Source of the DNA: Streptomyces cellostaticus
GTDB lineage: Bacteria; Actinomycetota; Actinomycetes; Streptomycetales; Streptomycetaceae
Direction of reading: 5' to 3'
DNA length: 64,000 nt
Assembly (NCBI RefSeq): GCF_001513965.1
Contig: NZ_KQ948028.1
Span: 186,001-250,000, forward strand
The translations under genes were made by a program, and so were the position numbers. Positions 16,131 to 24,672 of the stretch are shown here, one piece after another. The notes under the pieces were generated by a model. It searched no databases. It worked only from the letters and a program-made list of their open reading frames with translations, and was not told the DNA's origin. Numbering within the stretch: the stretch's first letter is position 1; each line of letters begins with the position of its first letter.

Positions 16131-17951
16131 ATGGGGGAAGCGGGAGAGGCGGGGGCCGGCGGGATTCCGGGGCTGCTGGTGAACGCGCGCTATCGGCTGG
16201 TCGAAAGCATCGGACAGGGCGGAATGGGGCGGGTGTGGCGGGCCGTCGACGAAATACTCGACCGGCTGGTCGCGGTGAAGGAAATACGCATCGTCGGGCA
16301 GGCCGCGGAGGACAGCCGCACCCACCGGGAACGCACCCTGCGCGAGGGCCGGGCGACGGCCCGGATCGACCACCCCAACGTCGTGCGCGTGTACGACGTG
16401 GTGGACGAGGGCGAACGCCTGTGGATCGTCATGGAGTTGGTGCCCGGGCGCTCACTGGAGCGGATCATGACGGAGGAGGGACCGCTGAGCCCGCGGGAGA
16501 CCGCGCACATCGGACTGGGCCTGGCGGCGGCGCTCGGCCAGGTGCACGCCGGGGGTGTACTGCACCGGGACATCAAACCGGGCAACGTCCTGGTCGAGGG
16601 CGGTGCGGTCGGGGCGGGCGGCGCGGGCCGGGTGGTCCTCACGGACTTCGGCATCGCCGCGATCCAGGATGCCAAGGCCCTCACCATGGTCGGCATGCTC
16701 GTCGGCTCCCCCGACTACATGGCCCCCGAGCGCATCTCCGGCCGCCGCCAGGGCCCGCCGTCCGACCTGTGGTCACTCGGCGCCACCCTCTGCGCGGCCC
16801 TGGCCGGCCGCTCCCCGTTCTCCCGCGACACCACCCTGGCAACCCTGCACGCCGTCCTCTACGAGAACCCCGAACTCCCGCCCACAGCGGGCCCGTTGCA
16901 CTCCCTCCTCGCCGCCCTGCTGACGAAGGAGCCGTCGTCCCGGCCCGCCCTTGCGGAGGTGGAACGCGCCCTGCGGCAGGTGGCGTATCCGTCGCCCACA
17001 CCGACGGTCCTGAGCGGGGAGGGGGCGACGGCGGGGCCGGGGCAGGGCGGATCGGTGGGCGCCGACTCGGCGGGGCAGGGCCGGGGTGAGCCCGGTGAGG
17101 CTCAAGCCGGGCGGGGACCGTCCGGTCGGCCGTCCCAGGGTGCCTCCGACGGCGGCGGCCGCGTCCCCGTCGCCTTCGGTCCTGTTCCTGTCGGCGACCG
17201 CTCCGCCCCCGTCGGTGACGGCCCCGTCCTTGCCGGTGGCAGCCCTGCTCCTGACGGTGGCGGGCCCGCCCTCACGCGTGCCGGGGCGGTGGCCGGGCGG
17301 CGCGCGGTCACCTCGTCCGGAACGGCGGCTCCCGTGTCCTCGGGCGGCCCCGGCCGTACCGCGCTCCTGGCCGCGCTCGGAGTCGTCGCGGTTGCCGTCG
17401 TGGCCGCCGTGCTTCTCGCCACCTCGGGCGGGGGCGCAGGGCCGGAGGGCGCCCGCACCGGAACCGGCACCGCTTCCTCTTCCGCGGCCGCCTCCCCGGC
17501 CGTCGAGGGCACCTCCCGGCCGCGAACCCCGCCGGCGGACGCGCGGACGGAGGCGGGCGGGTTCGCGTGGGTGCCGCCGCAGGGGTGGCGGCGGGACGTG
17601 AAGACGGCCGCCGAGGTGCACTACACCTCGCCCGACGGCCGGCAGGAACTCGTGGGCAAGTCCTCGCTGGCCCGGGGCGACCTCATGGACACCTGGCGGC
17701 GCTCGGAACAGGACGCCCGCCAAGGCCGGGACTACGTCAAGATCCGGCTGGCGCAGACCACCTTCCAGGGGCACCCGGCGGTCGTCTGGGAGTACACCTT
17801 CACCCTCAAGGGCACCCCCTGGCACGCCCGCCTGCTCGGCTTCGACGCGGGCGGGAAGTCGTACCAGATCAACACCTGGTACCAGCCGGAGACCGAACCC
17901 CGGGCCCTGAAGACGTACAGCACGGTGAAGGAGACCTTCACCGTGCTGTGA
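16131..17951 (+). CDS. membrane Ser/Thr protein kinase (PknB-like)
   Basis: A 606-residue eukaryotic-type kinase. The kinase domain (about 20-285) has Gly loop GQGGMG at 28-33, catalytic Lys50, HRD at 145-147 and DFG at 172-174. A Gly/Pro-rich linker follows, then one membrane helix (about 410-430) and an extracellular domain beginning FAWVPPQGWRRDVK that has no PASTA repeats. The exodomain resembles lipoprotein-like ligand domains of other Streptomyces kinases. The ATG at 16131 is used; a TTG at 16119 with GAGGGGGG upstream would add four residues. Its signal and targets are unknown. Confidence 0.9.
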   Translation: MGEAGEAGAGGIPGLLVNARYRLVESIGQGGMGRVWRAVDEILDRLVAVKEIRIVGQAAEDSRTHRERTLREGRATARIDHPNVVRVYDVVDEGERLWIVMELVPGRSLERIMTEEGPLSPRETAHIGLGLAAALGQVHAGGVLHRDIKPGNVLVEGGAVGAGGAGRVVLTDFGIAAIQDAKALTMVGMLVGSPDYMAPERISGRRQGPPSDLWSLGATLCAALAGRSPFSRDTTLATLHAVLYENPELPPTAGPLHSLLAALLTKEPSSRPALAEVERALRQVAYPSPTPTVLSGEGATAGPGQGGSVGADSAGQGRGEPGEAQAGRGPSGRPSQGASDGGGRVPVAFGPVPVGDRSAPVGDGPVLAGGSPAPDGGGPALTRAGAVAGRRAVTSSGTAAPVSSGGPGRTALLAALGVVAVAVVAAVLLATSGGGAGPEGARTGTGTASSSAAASPAVEGTSRPRTPPADARTEAGGFAWVPPQGWRRDVKTAAEVHYTSPDGRQELVGKSSLARGDLMDTWRRSEQDARQGRDYVKIRLAQTTFQGHPAVVWEYTFTLKGTPWHARLLGFDAGGKSYQINTWYQPETEPRALKTYSTVKETFTVL

Positions 17952-17969
17952 GCCGAAGAGGAGAGCGGG

Positions 17970-19397
17970 TCAGGCCGTGGGGACCTTGTCGTTCACCTCG
18001 ACCGCGGGCGCCTCGGTCGCGCGGCCCGCCGTCACCTTCTCCTTCACGAAGGCGATCACGAGCACGATCGCCGCGACCAGCAGGGACAGCAGCACGGTCG
18101 TACGGCCGCTGCTCTCACCCTTGGTGTCCGTCAGCATGTAGCCGAGGACGAAGACGATCAGACCGGCCGTCGCCCAGGTCAGGTACGGGTACAGCCACAT
18201 CTTCACGACGAGCTTCTCCGGCGCCTCACGCTGGATGATCTTCCGCATGCGCAGCTGCGAGAAGCAGATGGCCAGCCACACGAACAGCGCGACCGCGCCG
18301 GAGGAGTTGACCAGGAAGAGGAAGATCGTCTTCGGGTACTGGTAGTTGAAGAAGACCGCCACGAAACCGAAGACGACGGACGCGAGGATCGCCGTCATCG
18401 GCACGCCCCGGGAGGTGGTGCGGGCGAACGCCTTCGGGGCGTCGCCGCGCTGGCCGAGCGAGAAGGCCATCCGGGAGGCCGTGTACAGGCCCGAGTTGAG
18501 GCAGGACAGCACCGAGGTCAGCACGATGAAGTTCATGATCTGACCGGCGTGCGCGATGCCGAGGGAGTCCAGGGCGGCGACGTACGAGCCGTTCTTCTGG
18601 ATGGACGCGTCGTTCCACGGCAGCAGCGAGACGACGACCAGGATCGAGCCCAGGTAGAAGACGCCGATACGCCAGATGATGCTGTTCGTGGACTTGGTGA
18701 CGGCCCGCTGCGGGTCCTCCGACTCACCGGCCGCCAGCGTCGCGATCTCGCTGCCCATGAAGGAGAAGACGACCAGCAGCACACCGGTCAGGATCGCGCC
18801 GGGGCCGTGCGGCAGGAAGCCGCCGTGGGAGGTCAGGTTGCCGAAGCTCGCCTTGTCGGCGTGCACGCCCGGCAGGACGCCGAAGATGGCCAGGGCGCCG
18901 ACGACGATGAACGCGCCGATCGCCACGACCTTGATGCCGGCGAACCAGAACTCGAACTCGCCGTAGGAGCTGACCGAGACCAGGTTGGTCGCGGTCAGGA
19001 CGGTCATCACGATGAGGGCCCAGCCCCACTGCGGGACAGCGGGTATCCAGCCCTCCAGGATCTTCGCGCCGGCGGTCGCCTCGACGGCGAGCACGACGAC
19101 CCAGAAGAACCAGTAGAGCCAGCCGATGGAGAACCCGGCCCAGCGGCCGAGGGCACGGTCGGCGTGCGCGGAGAAGGAGCCGGAGGTCGGGTTGGCGGCG
19201 GACATCTCGCCGAGCATCCGCATCACGAGGACGACGAGAGTGCCGACGAGAGCGTAGGACAGCAGGATGCCGGGGCCCGCGGTGGCAATGCCGGAGCTGG
19301 AGCCGACGAACAGTCCGGCACCGATCACACCACCGATGGCGATCATCGAGAGGTGGCGGTTCTTGAGGCCTGCTTGAAGTCCGGAACCAGGGGTCAT
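17970..19397 (-). CDS. APC-superfamily amino acid permease (GabP-like)
   Basis: A 475-residue permease with 12 predicted helices. Residues 11-38 carry the AAT-family signature (LKNRHLSMIAIGGVIGAGLFVGSSSG), and EMSAANPTSGSFSAHADRALGRWAGF follows. It is closer to GABA/aromatic permeases than the gene at 11494-12882, judged by the GWLYWFFWVVVLAVEATAGAKIL segment of GabP proteins. It probably imports an amino acid with protons. The gene is monocistronic and convergent with the kinase gene; the two stops are 18 bp apart. Confidence 0.92.
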   Translation of the reverse strand: MTPGSGLQAGLKNRHLSMIAIGGVIGAGLFVGSSSGIATAGPGILLSYALVGTLVVLVMRMLGEMSAANPTSGSFSAHADRALGRWAGFSIGWLYWFFWVVVLAVEATAGAKILEGWIPAVPQWGWALIVMTVLTATNLVSVSSYGEFEFWFAGIKVVAIGAFIVVGALAIFGVLPGVHADKASFGNLTSHGGFLPHGPGAILTGVLLVVFSFMGSEIATLAAGESEDPQRAVTKSTNSIIWRIGVFYLGSILVVVSLLPWNDASIQKNGSYVAALDSLGIAHAGQIMNFIVLTSVLSCLNSGLYTASRMAFSLGQRGDAPKAFARTTSRGVPMTAILASVVFGFVAVFFNYQYPKTIFLFLVNSSGAVALFVWLAICFSQLRMRKIIQREAPEKLVVKMWLYPYLTWATAGLIVFVLGYMLTDTKGESSGRTTVLLSLLVAAIVLVIAFVKEKVTAGRATEAPAVEVNDKVPTA

Positions 19398-19644
19398 GGG
19401 ACGGATTTCCTTTGCGCCGGTGGAGCGATTCCCGTACGAGCGGGGGTGCCGTTGTGTGGCGGAGTACGGGGCCTCGCACGAGCGGTGTACGAGCCGGTCC
19501 AGTGAATCCGAGGCGAACGAATTCGGGAACCTCTGAATCCGGATTGTTACTTGAGGTTTCCTTGAGGTTCTATGGTCTGGTTCACATTTTTCCGTGCTGA
19601 CACCCGAAGCTGCTGCCCTGAAACAGGCGTGTCACACTCGTCCC

Positions 19645-20130
19645 ATGCGCGTGTACCTCGGCTCCGACCATGCGGGCTACGAACTCAAGAACCACCTCGT
19701 CGACTGGCTCAGGGCGGCGGGGCACGAGCCCGTCGACTGCGGGCCCCACATCTACGACGCCCAGGACGACTACCCGCCCTTCTGCCTGCGTGCCGCGGAG
19801 AAGGCGGCGGGCGACCCCGACGCGCTCTGCGTCGTGATCGGTGGCTCCGGCAACGGGGAGCAGATCGCCGCGAACAAGGTGAAGGGGGTGCGGGCGGCGC
19901 TGGCCTGGAGCGAGGAGACGGCGGCGCTGGGCCGGCAGCACAACAACGCCAACGTGGTGGCCGTGGGTGCGCGGATGCACAGCCAGGAGGAGGCGACGAA
20001 GTTCGTCGAGGTCTTCCTCAACACGCCGTTCTCCGGTGACGAGCGTCACCTCCGCCGCATCGACATGCTGGCGGAGTACGAGACGACCGGCGACCTTCCC
20101 CCGATCCCGCCCCACCACCCGCAGCAGTAA
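19645..20130 (+). CDS. rpiB: ribose-5-phosphate isomerase B
   Basis: A 161-residue RpiB/LacB-type isomerase that interconverts ribose 5-phosphate and ribulose 5-phosphate in the pentose phosphate pathway. The N terminus MRVYLGSDHAGYELK holds the substrate-binding DHAG, and VVIGGSGNGEQIAANKVKGVRAAL is the phosphate and active-site loop. The usual catalytic Cys is replaced by Ser in GGSGNGE, as in actinobacterial RpiB. The ATG at 19645 matches the family N terminus; the upstream in-frame ATG at 19594 is too long. The gene is followed by a hairpin and nei. Confidence 0.95.
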   Translation: MRVYLGSDHAGYELKNHLVDWLRAAGHEPVDCGPHIYDAQDDYPPFCLRAAEKAAGDPDALCVVIGGSGNGEQIAANKVKGVRAALAWSEETAALGRQHNNANVVAVGARMHSQEEATKFVEVFLNTPFSGDERHLRRIDMLAEYETTGDLPPIPPHHPQQ

Positions 20131-20138
20131 CGGCACCC

Positions 20139-20170
20139 CCTGGGGGCTCCGCCCCCAGGCCCCCGTTTTT
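20139..20170 (+). terminator. rho-independent terminator after rpiB
   Basis: A 9-bp GC stem (CCTGGGGGC / GCCCCCAGG, loop TCC) is followed by CCCCCG and TTTTT. A second imperfect stem (20180-20210) lies just before the next gene. Confidence 0.75.
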
Positions 20171-20242
20171 GCCCACCCGCCCACCTCTCGACCGACCGAG
20201 ACAGGTGGGTGGGAGACTTTGGTAGGAAAGGACAGCTCAGTC

Positions 20243-21052
20243 TTGCCAGAAGGGCATACGATCCACCGGCTGGCCCAGGACTACGCCGAGCACTTCCGGG
20301 GCACCGCCCCACGGGTGACCAGCCCCCAGGGCAAGTTCTCGGACGCGGCAGCCCTGCTGGACGGCGCCGCACTCACCCGCACCGAGGCCCACGGCAAACA
20401 CCTCTTCCTCCGGTTCCGGGACGCCGACTGGATCCACATCCACCTCGGCCTCTTCGGCAAGGTCGGCTTCGGCCCGGTCCCCGCACCCCCGCCGACCGAC
20501 ACCGTCCGCCTCCGCCTCGCGAACGCCACCTCGTACGTCGACCTGCGCGGCCCCACGACCTGCGCGCTCATCACGGATGACGAGAAGCGCGCGATACACG
20601 ACCGCCTCGGCCCCGACCCCCTGCGCGAGGACGCCGACCCGGCCACCGCGTACGCCCGCATCCGCCGCAGCCGTACGACGATCGCCGCCCTGCTGATGGA
20701 CCAGAAGGTCATCGCCGGCGTCGGCAACGTCTACCGCGCCGAGGTCCTCTTCCGGCACGGCATCGACCCGTACCGCGCGGGCAAGGACATCACCCCCGCC
20801 GAATGGGACGCCATCTGGGCCGACCTCGTCGCGCTCATGCGCGAGGGCGTCCGCAACAACCGCATCGACACCGTCCGGCCCGAGCACACCCCCGAGGCCA
20901 TGGGCCGCCCGCCCCGCGTGGACGACCACGGCGGCGAGGTGTACGTCTACCGCCGGGCCACCCTGCCCTGCCACATCTGCGACACCGGGATCCGCACCGC
21001 CGACCTCGCCGCCCGCAACCTCTTCTGGTGCCCCGCCTGCCAGAAGCCCTGA
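20243..21052 (+). CDS. nei: Fpg/Nei-family DNA glycosylase (endonuclease VIII type)
   Basis: A 269-residue base-excision repair glycosylase/AP lyase. It starts at TTG (20243) because the next residues are PEGHTIHRL: Pro2 must be the mature N terminus as the catalytic nucleophile, with Glu3 as acid. GGAAAGGACAG upstream supports this. The helix-two-turn-helix contains KVIAGVGNVYRAEVLFRHGI, and the C-terminal zinc finger is CHICDTGIRTADLAARNLFWCPAC, with four Cys. PEGHTIHR indicates the actinobacterial Nei2 clade rather than MutM. It removes oxidised pyrimidines; the gene lies after rpiB in the same direction. Confidence 0.93.
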   Translation: MPEGHTIHRLAQDYAEHFRGTAPRVTSPQGKFSDAAALLDGAALTRTEAHGKHLFLRFRDADWIHIHLGLFGKVGFGPVPAPPPTDTVRLRLANATSYVDLRGPTTCALITDDEKRAIHDRLGPDPLREDADPATAYARIRRSRTTIAALLMDQKVIAGVGNVYRAEVLFRHGIDPYRAGKDITPAEWDAIWADLVALMREGVRNNRIDTVRPEHTPEAMGRPPRVDDHGGEVYVYRRATLPCHICDTGIRTADLAARNLFWCPACQKP

Positions 21053-21062
21053 GCGGGAGCCG

Positions 21063-22304
21063 TCAGAAGCCGTGCGGCAGCCACGGCAGCACCGGTGAGC
21101 CGAACGCGACCGACGCCTCCGTCAGCGCGCCCCGCCGCAGCTCCCGCACCCGCCCGGCCGCCGCCAGCGACAGCAGCGTCACGCCACCGAGGTAGGCCGC
21201 CCCCAGCTCCCGTACGGACAGGGCGAGACCGGCCGCGTCGGTCGTGCGCACGCAGGACGCGCCCTTGGCGTCGCCCGTCAGCCGCCAACGCCCCGCGTTC
21301 CAGGGGCAGAAGGTGTCCTCGACCTCGAACACGACGTCCACCGGCGCCTGGTAGGCACGCGCCGACAGCGCCGAACCGACGTCGACCAGACGGAGGTGGC
21401 ACGAGTCCCGGAACCGCGGCCGGCAGCGCCGGATGTCGGAGACCATGTGCTGCCAGGCGTCGTCGAGCGGCCGCCCCCGCACGGTCAGGGTCGTCATCAG
21501 GTCGATGTCGAACAGGAAGCGCCACAGCGCCGCCTCGGTCGCGGGATCCAGCGCGGCGAGGTCCTCCAGCGTCACCGTGCCGTCGTGCCCGCTCGGCCCC
21601 CAGCCGAGCTTGGTGCGGAAGCGGGCGTACCCCGTGACCTCGCCCTCCCGCTCGGCGACCACGCACTGCAGCGCCGACGCCCCGTCCCGCTCGCTCGCCG
21701 GATCGAGCAGCCCCGCCCGCTCCCAGCCGGGCCGGCGGGCCAGCATCCCGGGCCGCAGCGGCACCAGCGCCGCGTACACCGCCTCGCAGGAGTCGAGGAC
21801 GTCGGCCGGCTTCGCATAGTGCAGTCGTACGTCGTCGGTGCCGGAAGGCAGCGCCAGCGCCACCCGGCTCGTGTCGATCTCGGCGTGCAGCTGGAAGGTC
21901 GCGGCGCCGTACCCGAAGCGGCCGTAGATCGCCGGCTCGGAGGCCTGCAGCACCGCCAGCGGCTCGCCCAGGGCGCGCACGTCGTCCAGCTGGCGCCGCA
22001 TCATCGAGGTCAGCACCCCGCGCCGCCGGTGCGTGGCCGCCACGCTCACCATGGTGACGCCGGCGGCGGGTATCAGCGCCCCGCCGGGCACGGTCATGCG
22101 GAAGCTGAACGCCCCCGCCGTCCCGACGACGGCGTCCCCGTCCCGGACGGCCAGCGAGCGGTCGAACTCGGTGAGGGATTTGTCCAGTTCGCGCTCTTCG
22201 GCCGACGCCGGACCGTCACCGAAGGCGCGGACCAGGTGGTCCCACCATCCGTCCCATTCGTCCGGGCGCAGCACCTTCAACTCGGTCGCACGGTCAGTCG
22301 CCAT
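21063..22304 (-). CDS. GNAT acetyltransferase, Eis-like
   Basis: A 413-residue protein with the Eis family layout: N-terminal GNAT domain (acetyl-CoA motif VTMVSVAATHRRRGVLTSMMRRQLDDV, residues about 82-108), a second GNAT-like domain, and a C-terminal sterol-carrier-type domain ending in LPWLPHGF, whose last Phe supplies the catalytic carboxylate in Eis. Relatives acetylate aminoglycosides or protein lysines. The role in this organism is unproved. The gene is convergent with nei and alone. Confidence 0.9.
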   Translation of the reverse strand: MATDRATELKVLRPDEWDGWWDHLVRAFGDGPASAEERELDKSLTEFDRSLAVRDGDAVVGTAGAFSFRMTVPGGALIPAAGVTMVSVAATHRRRGVLTSMMRRQLDDVRALGEPLAVLQASEPAIYGRFGYGAATFQLHAEIDTSRVALALPSGTDDVRLHYAKPADVLDSCEAVYAALVPLRPGMLARRPGWERAGLLDPASERDGASALQCVVAEREGEVTGYARFRTKLGWGPSGHDGTVTLEDLAALDPATEAALWRFLFDIDLMTTLTVRGRPLDDAWQHMVSDIRRCRPRFRDSCHLRLVDVGSALSARAYQAPVDVVFEVEDTFCPWNAGRWRLTGDAKGASCVRTTDAAGLALSVRELGAAYLGGVTLLSLAAAGRVRELRRGALTEASVAFGSPVLPWLPHGF

Positions 22305-22479
22305 GAGCCATGCCTATCAGGACATTGCGGGACGAGCCAGTGAATTTCTCCCGGGCGGCGGCGAGATGGCCCTCCGTGCCGTTCACTGTGAAGTTGAAAC
22401 GTGAAGTTGAGCCTCTCACGGGGGACAAGTGGGACCTCCCGTGCCAAGCGGCTGGTCCGATGGATAGGGTCCCGAACTA

Positions 22480-23652
22480 ATGGCAGCAGGACGAGAGCGG
22501 CGCGCGAAGGCCGAGACGTTCACGGCCCGGTGGAAGATGCTGTGGCACCGGGCCCGCGTCGGCCTGCGCAGAAGCGCCGTGGACTACTTCCGCGGCGACG
22601 GCTCGGACTGGATCGCGCTCGCAGGTCTGCTGCTCACCATCCCCGTCCTCGCGGCCATGACACTCGGCAACTCTGTCTGGTTCTCGCCGGCCGCGCTGGT
22701 CCTGCCGATCGTCGCCGGCGGCCTGCTGCTGCGCCCGGCGAGCCTGCTGGGCCTGTACGCGGCGGGGGCCACCGCGCTGATCGTGGAGTCGGTGCGGCTC
22801 GGCCCGTACACCGAGGGTCCTTCGCGGGTGACCCCGGGCGTGGTCCTGGTGGTCGCCGCGTGCGGCTTCTTCGGGCTGCTGACCGCGCAGTTCCGCAGCC
22901 GGGTCGGCGTGCCCTGGCGGCGCGGCGGCACCATGCTCTTCGACCTGCGCGAGCGCATCCGGGTGCAGAGCAAGCTGCCGAAGCTGCCGCAGGGCTGGCA
23001 CCGCGAGATGGCGCTGCGCCCGGCGGGCGGCCAGTCCTTCTCGGGCGACTTCGTCGTCGCCGCTCGGACGAACGGCGGCCGCACCCTGGAGGTCGTGCTC
23101 ACGGACGTGTCCGGCAAGGGCATGGACGCGGGCTCGCGCGCCCTGCTCCTGTCGGGCGCGTTCGGCGGCCTCCTGGGCTCCCTCCCCCCGCACGCCTTCC
23201 TCCCCGCCGCCAACGGCTACCTCCTCCGCCAGGACTGGGACGAGGGCTTCGCCACCTCCATCCACCTGGTCCTGGACCTGGACTCCGGGGACTACGAGTT
23301 GTACTCCGCGGGCCATCCGCCGGGGCTCCAGCTGAGCGCGGGCAGCGGCCGCTGGGAGGAGAAGGCCGCCGAGGGCCCGCTGCTGGGTGTGTACGACGGC
23401 GCGCAGTTCGACTCCATGAAGGGCTCGCTGCGGCCGGGGGACGTGCTGATGCTGTTCACGGACGGTCTGGTGGAGACCTCCGACCGGGACATCGTCGAGG
23501 GCATCGACCGCCTCACCGGCGAGGCCGACCGCTATGTCGCCGGCGGCTTCCACGGCGCCGCCTGGCACCTCATCGAGGCGGTCGCGAGAGACGTCAACGA
23601 CGACCGCGCACTCCTCCTGATCTGCCGCGAGGCATCGACACCCACACGCTGA
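22480..23652 (+). CDS. membrane PP2C-type (SpoIIE/RsbU) phosphatase
   Basis: A 390-residue protein with about three to four membrane helices (residues 45-135), then a SpoIIE/PP2C domain. Metal-binding Asp residues appear in SFSGDFVVAAR and VVLTDVSGKGMDAG (about residues 186-220), and the later motif is VLMLFTDGLVETSDRD with DDRALLLI near the end. Such phosphatases dephosphorylate anti-sigma antagonists in stress sigma-factor switching. The ATG at 22480 follows a gap with no strong SD. The partner antagonist and anti-sigma genes are not adjacent. Confidence 0.9.
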   Translation: MAAGRERRAKAETFTARWKMLWHRARVGLRRSAVDYFRGDGSDWIALAGLLLTIPVLAAMTLGNSVWFSPAALVLPIVAGGLLLRPASLLGLYAAGATALIVESVRLGPYTEGPSRVTPGVVLVVAACGFFGLLTAQFRSRVGVPWRRGGTMLFDLRERIRVQSKLPKLPQGWHREMALRPAGGQSFSGDFVVAARTNGGRTLEVVLTDVSGKGMDAGSRALLLSGAFGGLLGSLPPHAFLPAANGYLLRQDWDEGFATSIHLVLDLDSGDYELYSAGHPPGLQLSAGSGRWEEKAAEGPLLGVYDGAQFDSMKGSLRPGDVLMLFTDGLVETSDRDIVEGIDRLTGEADRYVAGGFHGAAWHLIEAVARDVNDDRALLLICREASTPTR

Positions 23653-23670
23653 GCCCGGCCCTCCCCGAGA

Positions 23671-23691
23671 CAGGGTGGGGTTTTCCCCCAC
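23671..23691. promoter_or_regulatory. G4T4C4 hairpin-like element before the ABC exporter
   Basis: GGGTGGGG-TTTTC-CCCACCC forms an 8-bp stem and contains GGGGTTTTCCCC (23675-23686). It could end the phosphatase transcript or belong to the exporter promoter. The same core lies at a similar distance before the mmpL operon (10620-10631). Confidence 0.45.
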
Positions 23692-23783
23692 CCGGATCCG
23701 CCAGCCGCCCGCATGGTCCGGACCCCCTCCGCATCCGTACGTTCGAGACACACCAGCGAACGCCCCGGACCGGAAGGACCCCC

Positions 23784-24542
23784 ATGCCAAGCGACTGGGC
23801 CGTAGAACTGCACGGAGTCACGCGCCGCTACGGCCGCGGCGGCTCCGCCGTGCACGCCCTGCGCGGCATCGACCTCACCCTCCCGCCCGGCACCTTCACC
23901 GCCGTGATGGGACCCTCCGGCTCCGGCAAGTCCACGTTCCTGCAGTGCGCGGCGGGCCTGGACCGCCCCACCGCCGGCCGGATCGTGCTGGGCGGCACGG
24001 ACATCACCGGCCTGAGCGAGAACAAGCTCACCGCGCTGCGCCGCACCCGCCTCGGCTTCGTCTTCCAGGCCTTCAACCTGCTGCCCTCCCTCACGGTCGA
24101 GCAGAACGTCGTGCTGCCGATGCGGCTGGCCGGCCACCGCCCCGACCGTCGCCGTGCCGCCGAGGTGCTCGGGCAGGTCGGCCTCGCGGACAAGGGCCGC
24201 CGTCGCCCGGGCCAGCTCTCCGGTGGCCAGCAGCAGCGCGTCGCCATCGCCCGGGCGCTGGTCACCCACCCCGACGTCGTCTTCGCGGACGAGCCCACGG
24301 GCGCCCTGGACACCACCACCGCCGCCGAGATCCTCGCGCTGCTGCGCGGAGCCGTCGACACCCAGCACGCCACGGTCGTCATGGTCACCCACGATCCGTC
24401 GGCCGCCGCCTGGGCGGACCGCGTCCTGTTCCTGGCCGACGGCACGATCATCGACCACCTGGACCGGGCTCCCGCCGACCGCATCGCCGCCCGCATGAGG
24501 GACCTCACAGCCCGCCCCACCTACACACAGACCGCCGCTTGA
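23784..24542 (+). CDS. ABC exporter ATP-binding protein (MacB/LolD-like)
   Basis: A 252-residue ATPase with Walker A GPSGSGKST near residues 49-57, Q-loop FQAFNLLPSLTV, signature LSGGQQQRVAIARAL and Walker B VVFADEPTGALD. The sequence belongs to the MacB/LolD class that powers FtsX-type permeases; in this class the NBD drives mechanotransmission across the membrane. GGAAGG eight bases upstream supports the ATG. It is followed by its 813-residue FtsX partner. Confidence 0.94.
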   Translation: MPSDWAVELHGVTRRYGRGGSAVHALRGIDLTLPPGTFTAVMGPSGSGKSTFLQCAAGLDRPTAGRIVLGGTDITGLSENKLTALRRTRLGFVFQAFNLLPSLTVEQNVVLPMRLAGHRPDRRRAAEVLGQVGLADKGRRRPGQLSGGQQQRVAIARALVTHPDVVFADEPTGALDTTTAAEILALLRGAVDTQHATVVMVTHDPSAAAWADRVLFLADGTIIDHLDRAPADRIAARMRDLTARPTYTQTAA

Positions 24543-24672
24543 CCCACCAAGCCGCACCCCGGACCGGCCGCAGGGCCGCCGCGTGATCCACCCGCCTTGA
24601 CCCCCGCCGGGCCGGAAGCCGCCGACGGCGAAGCCGAGGCGGACCACCCCACGACTCCCGAACGGCACCCCG

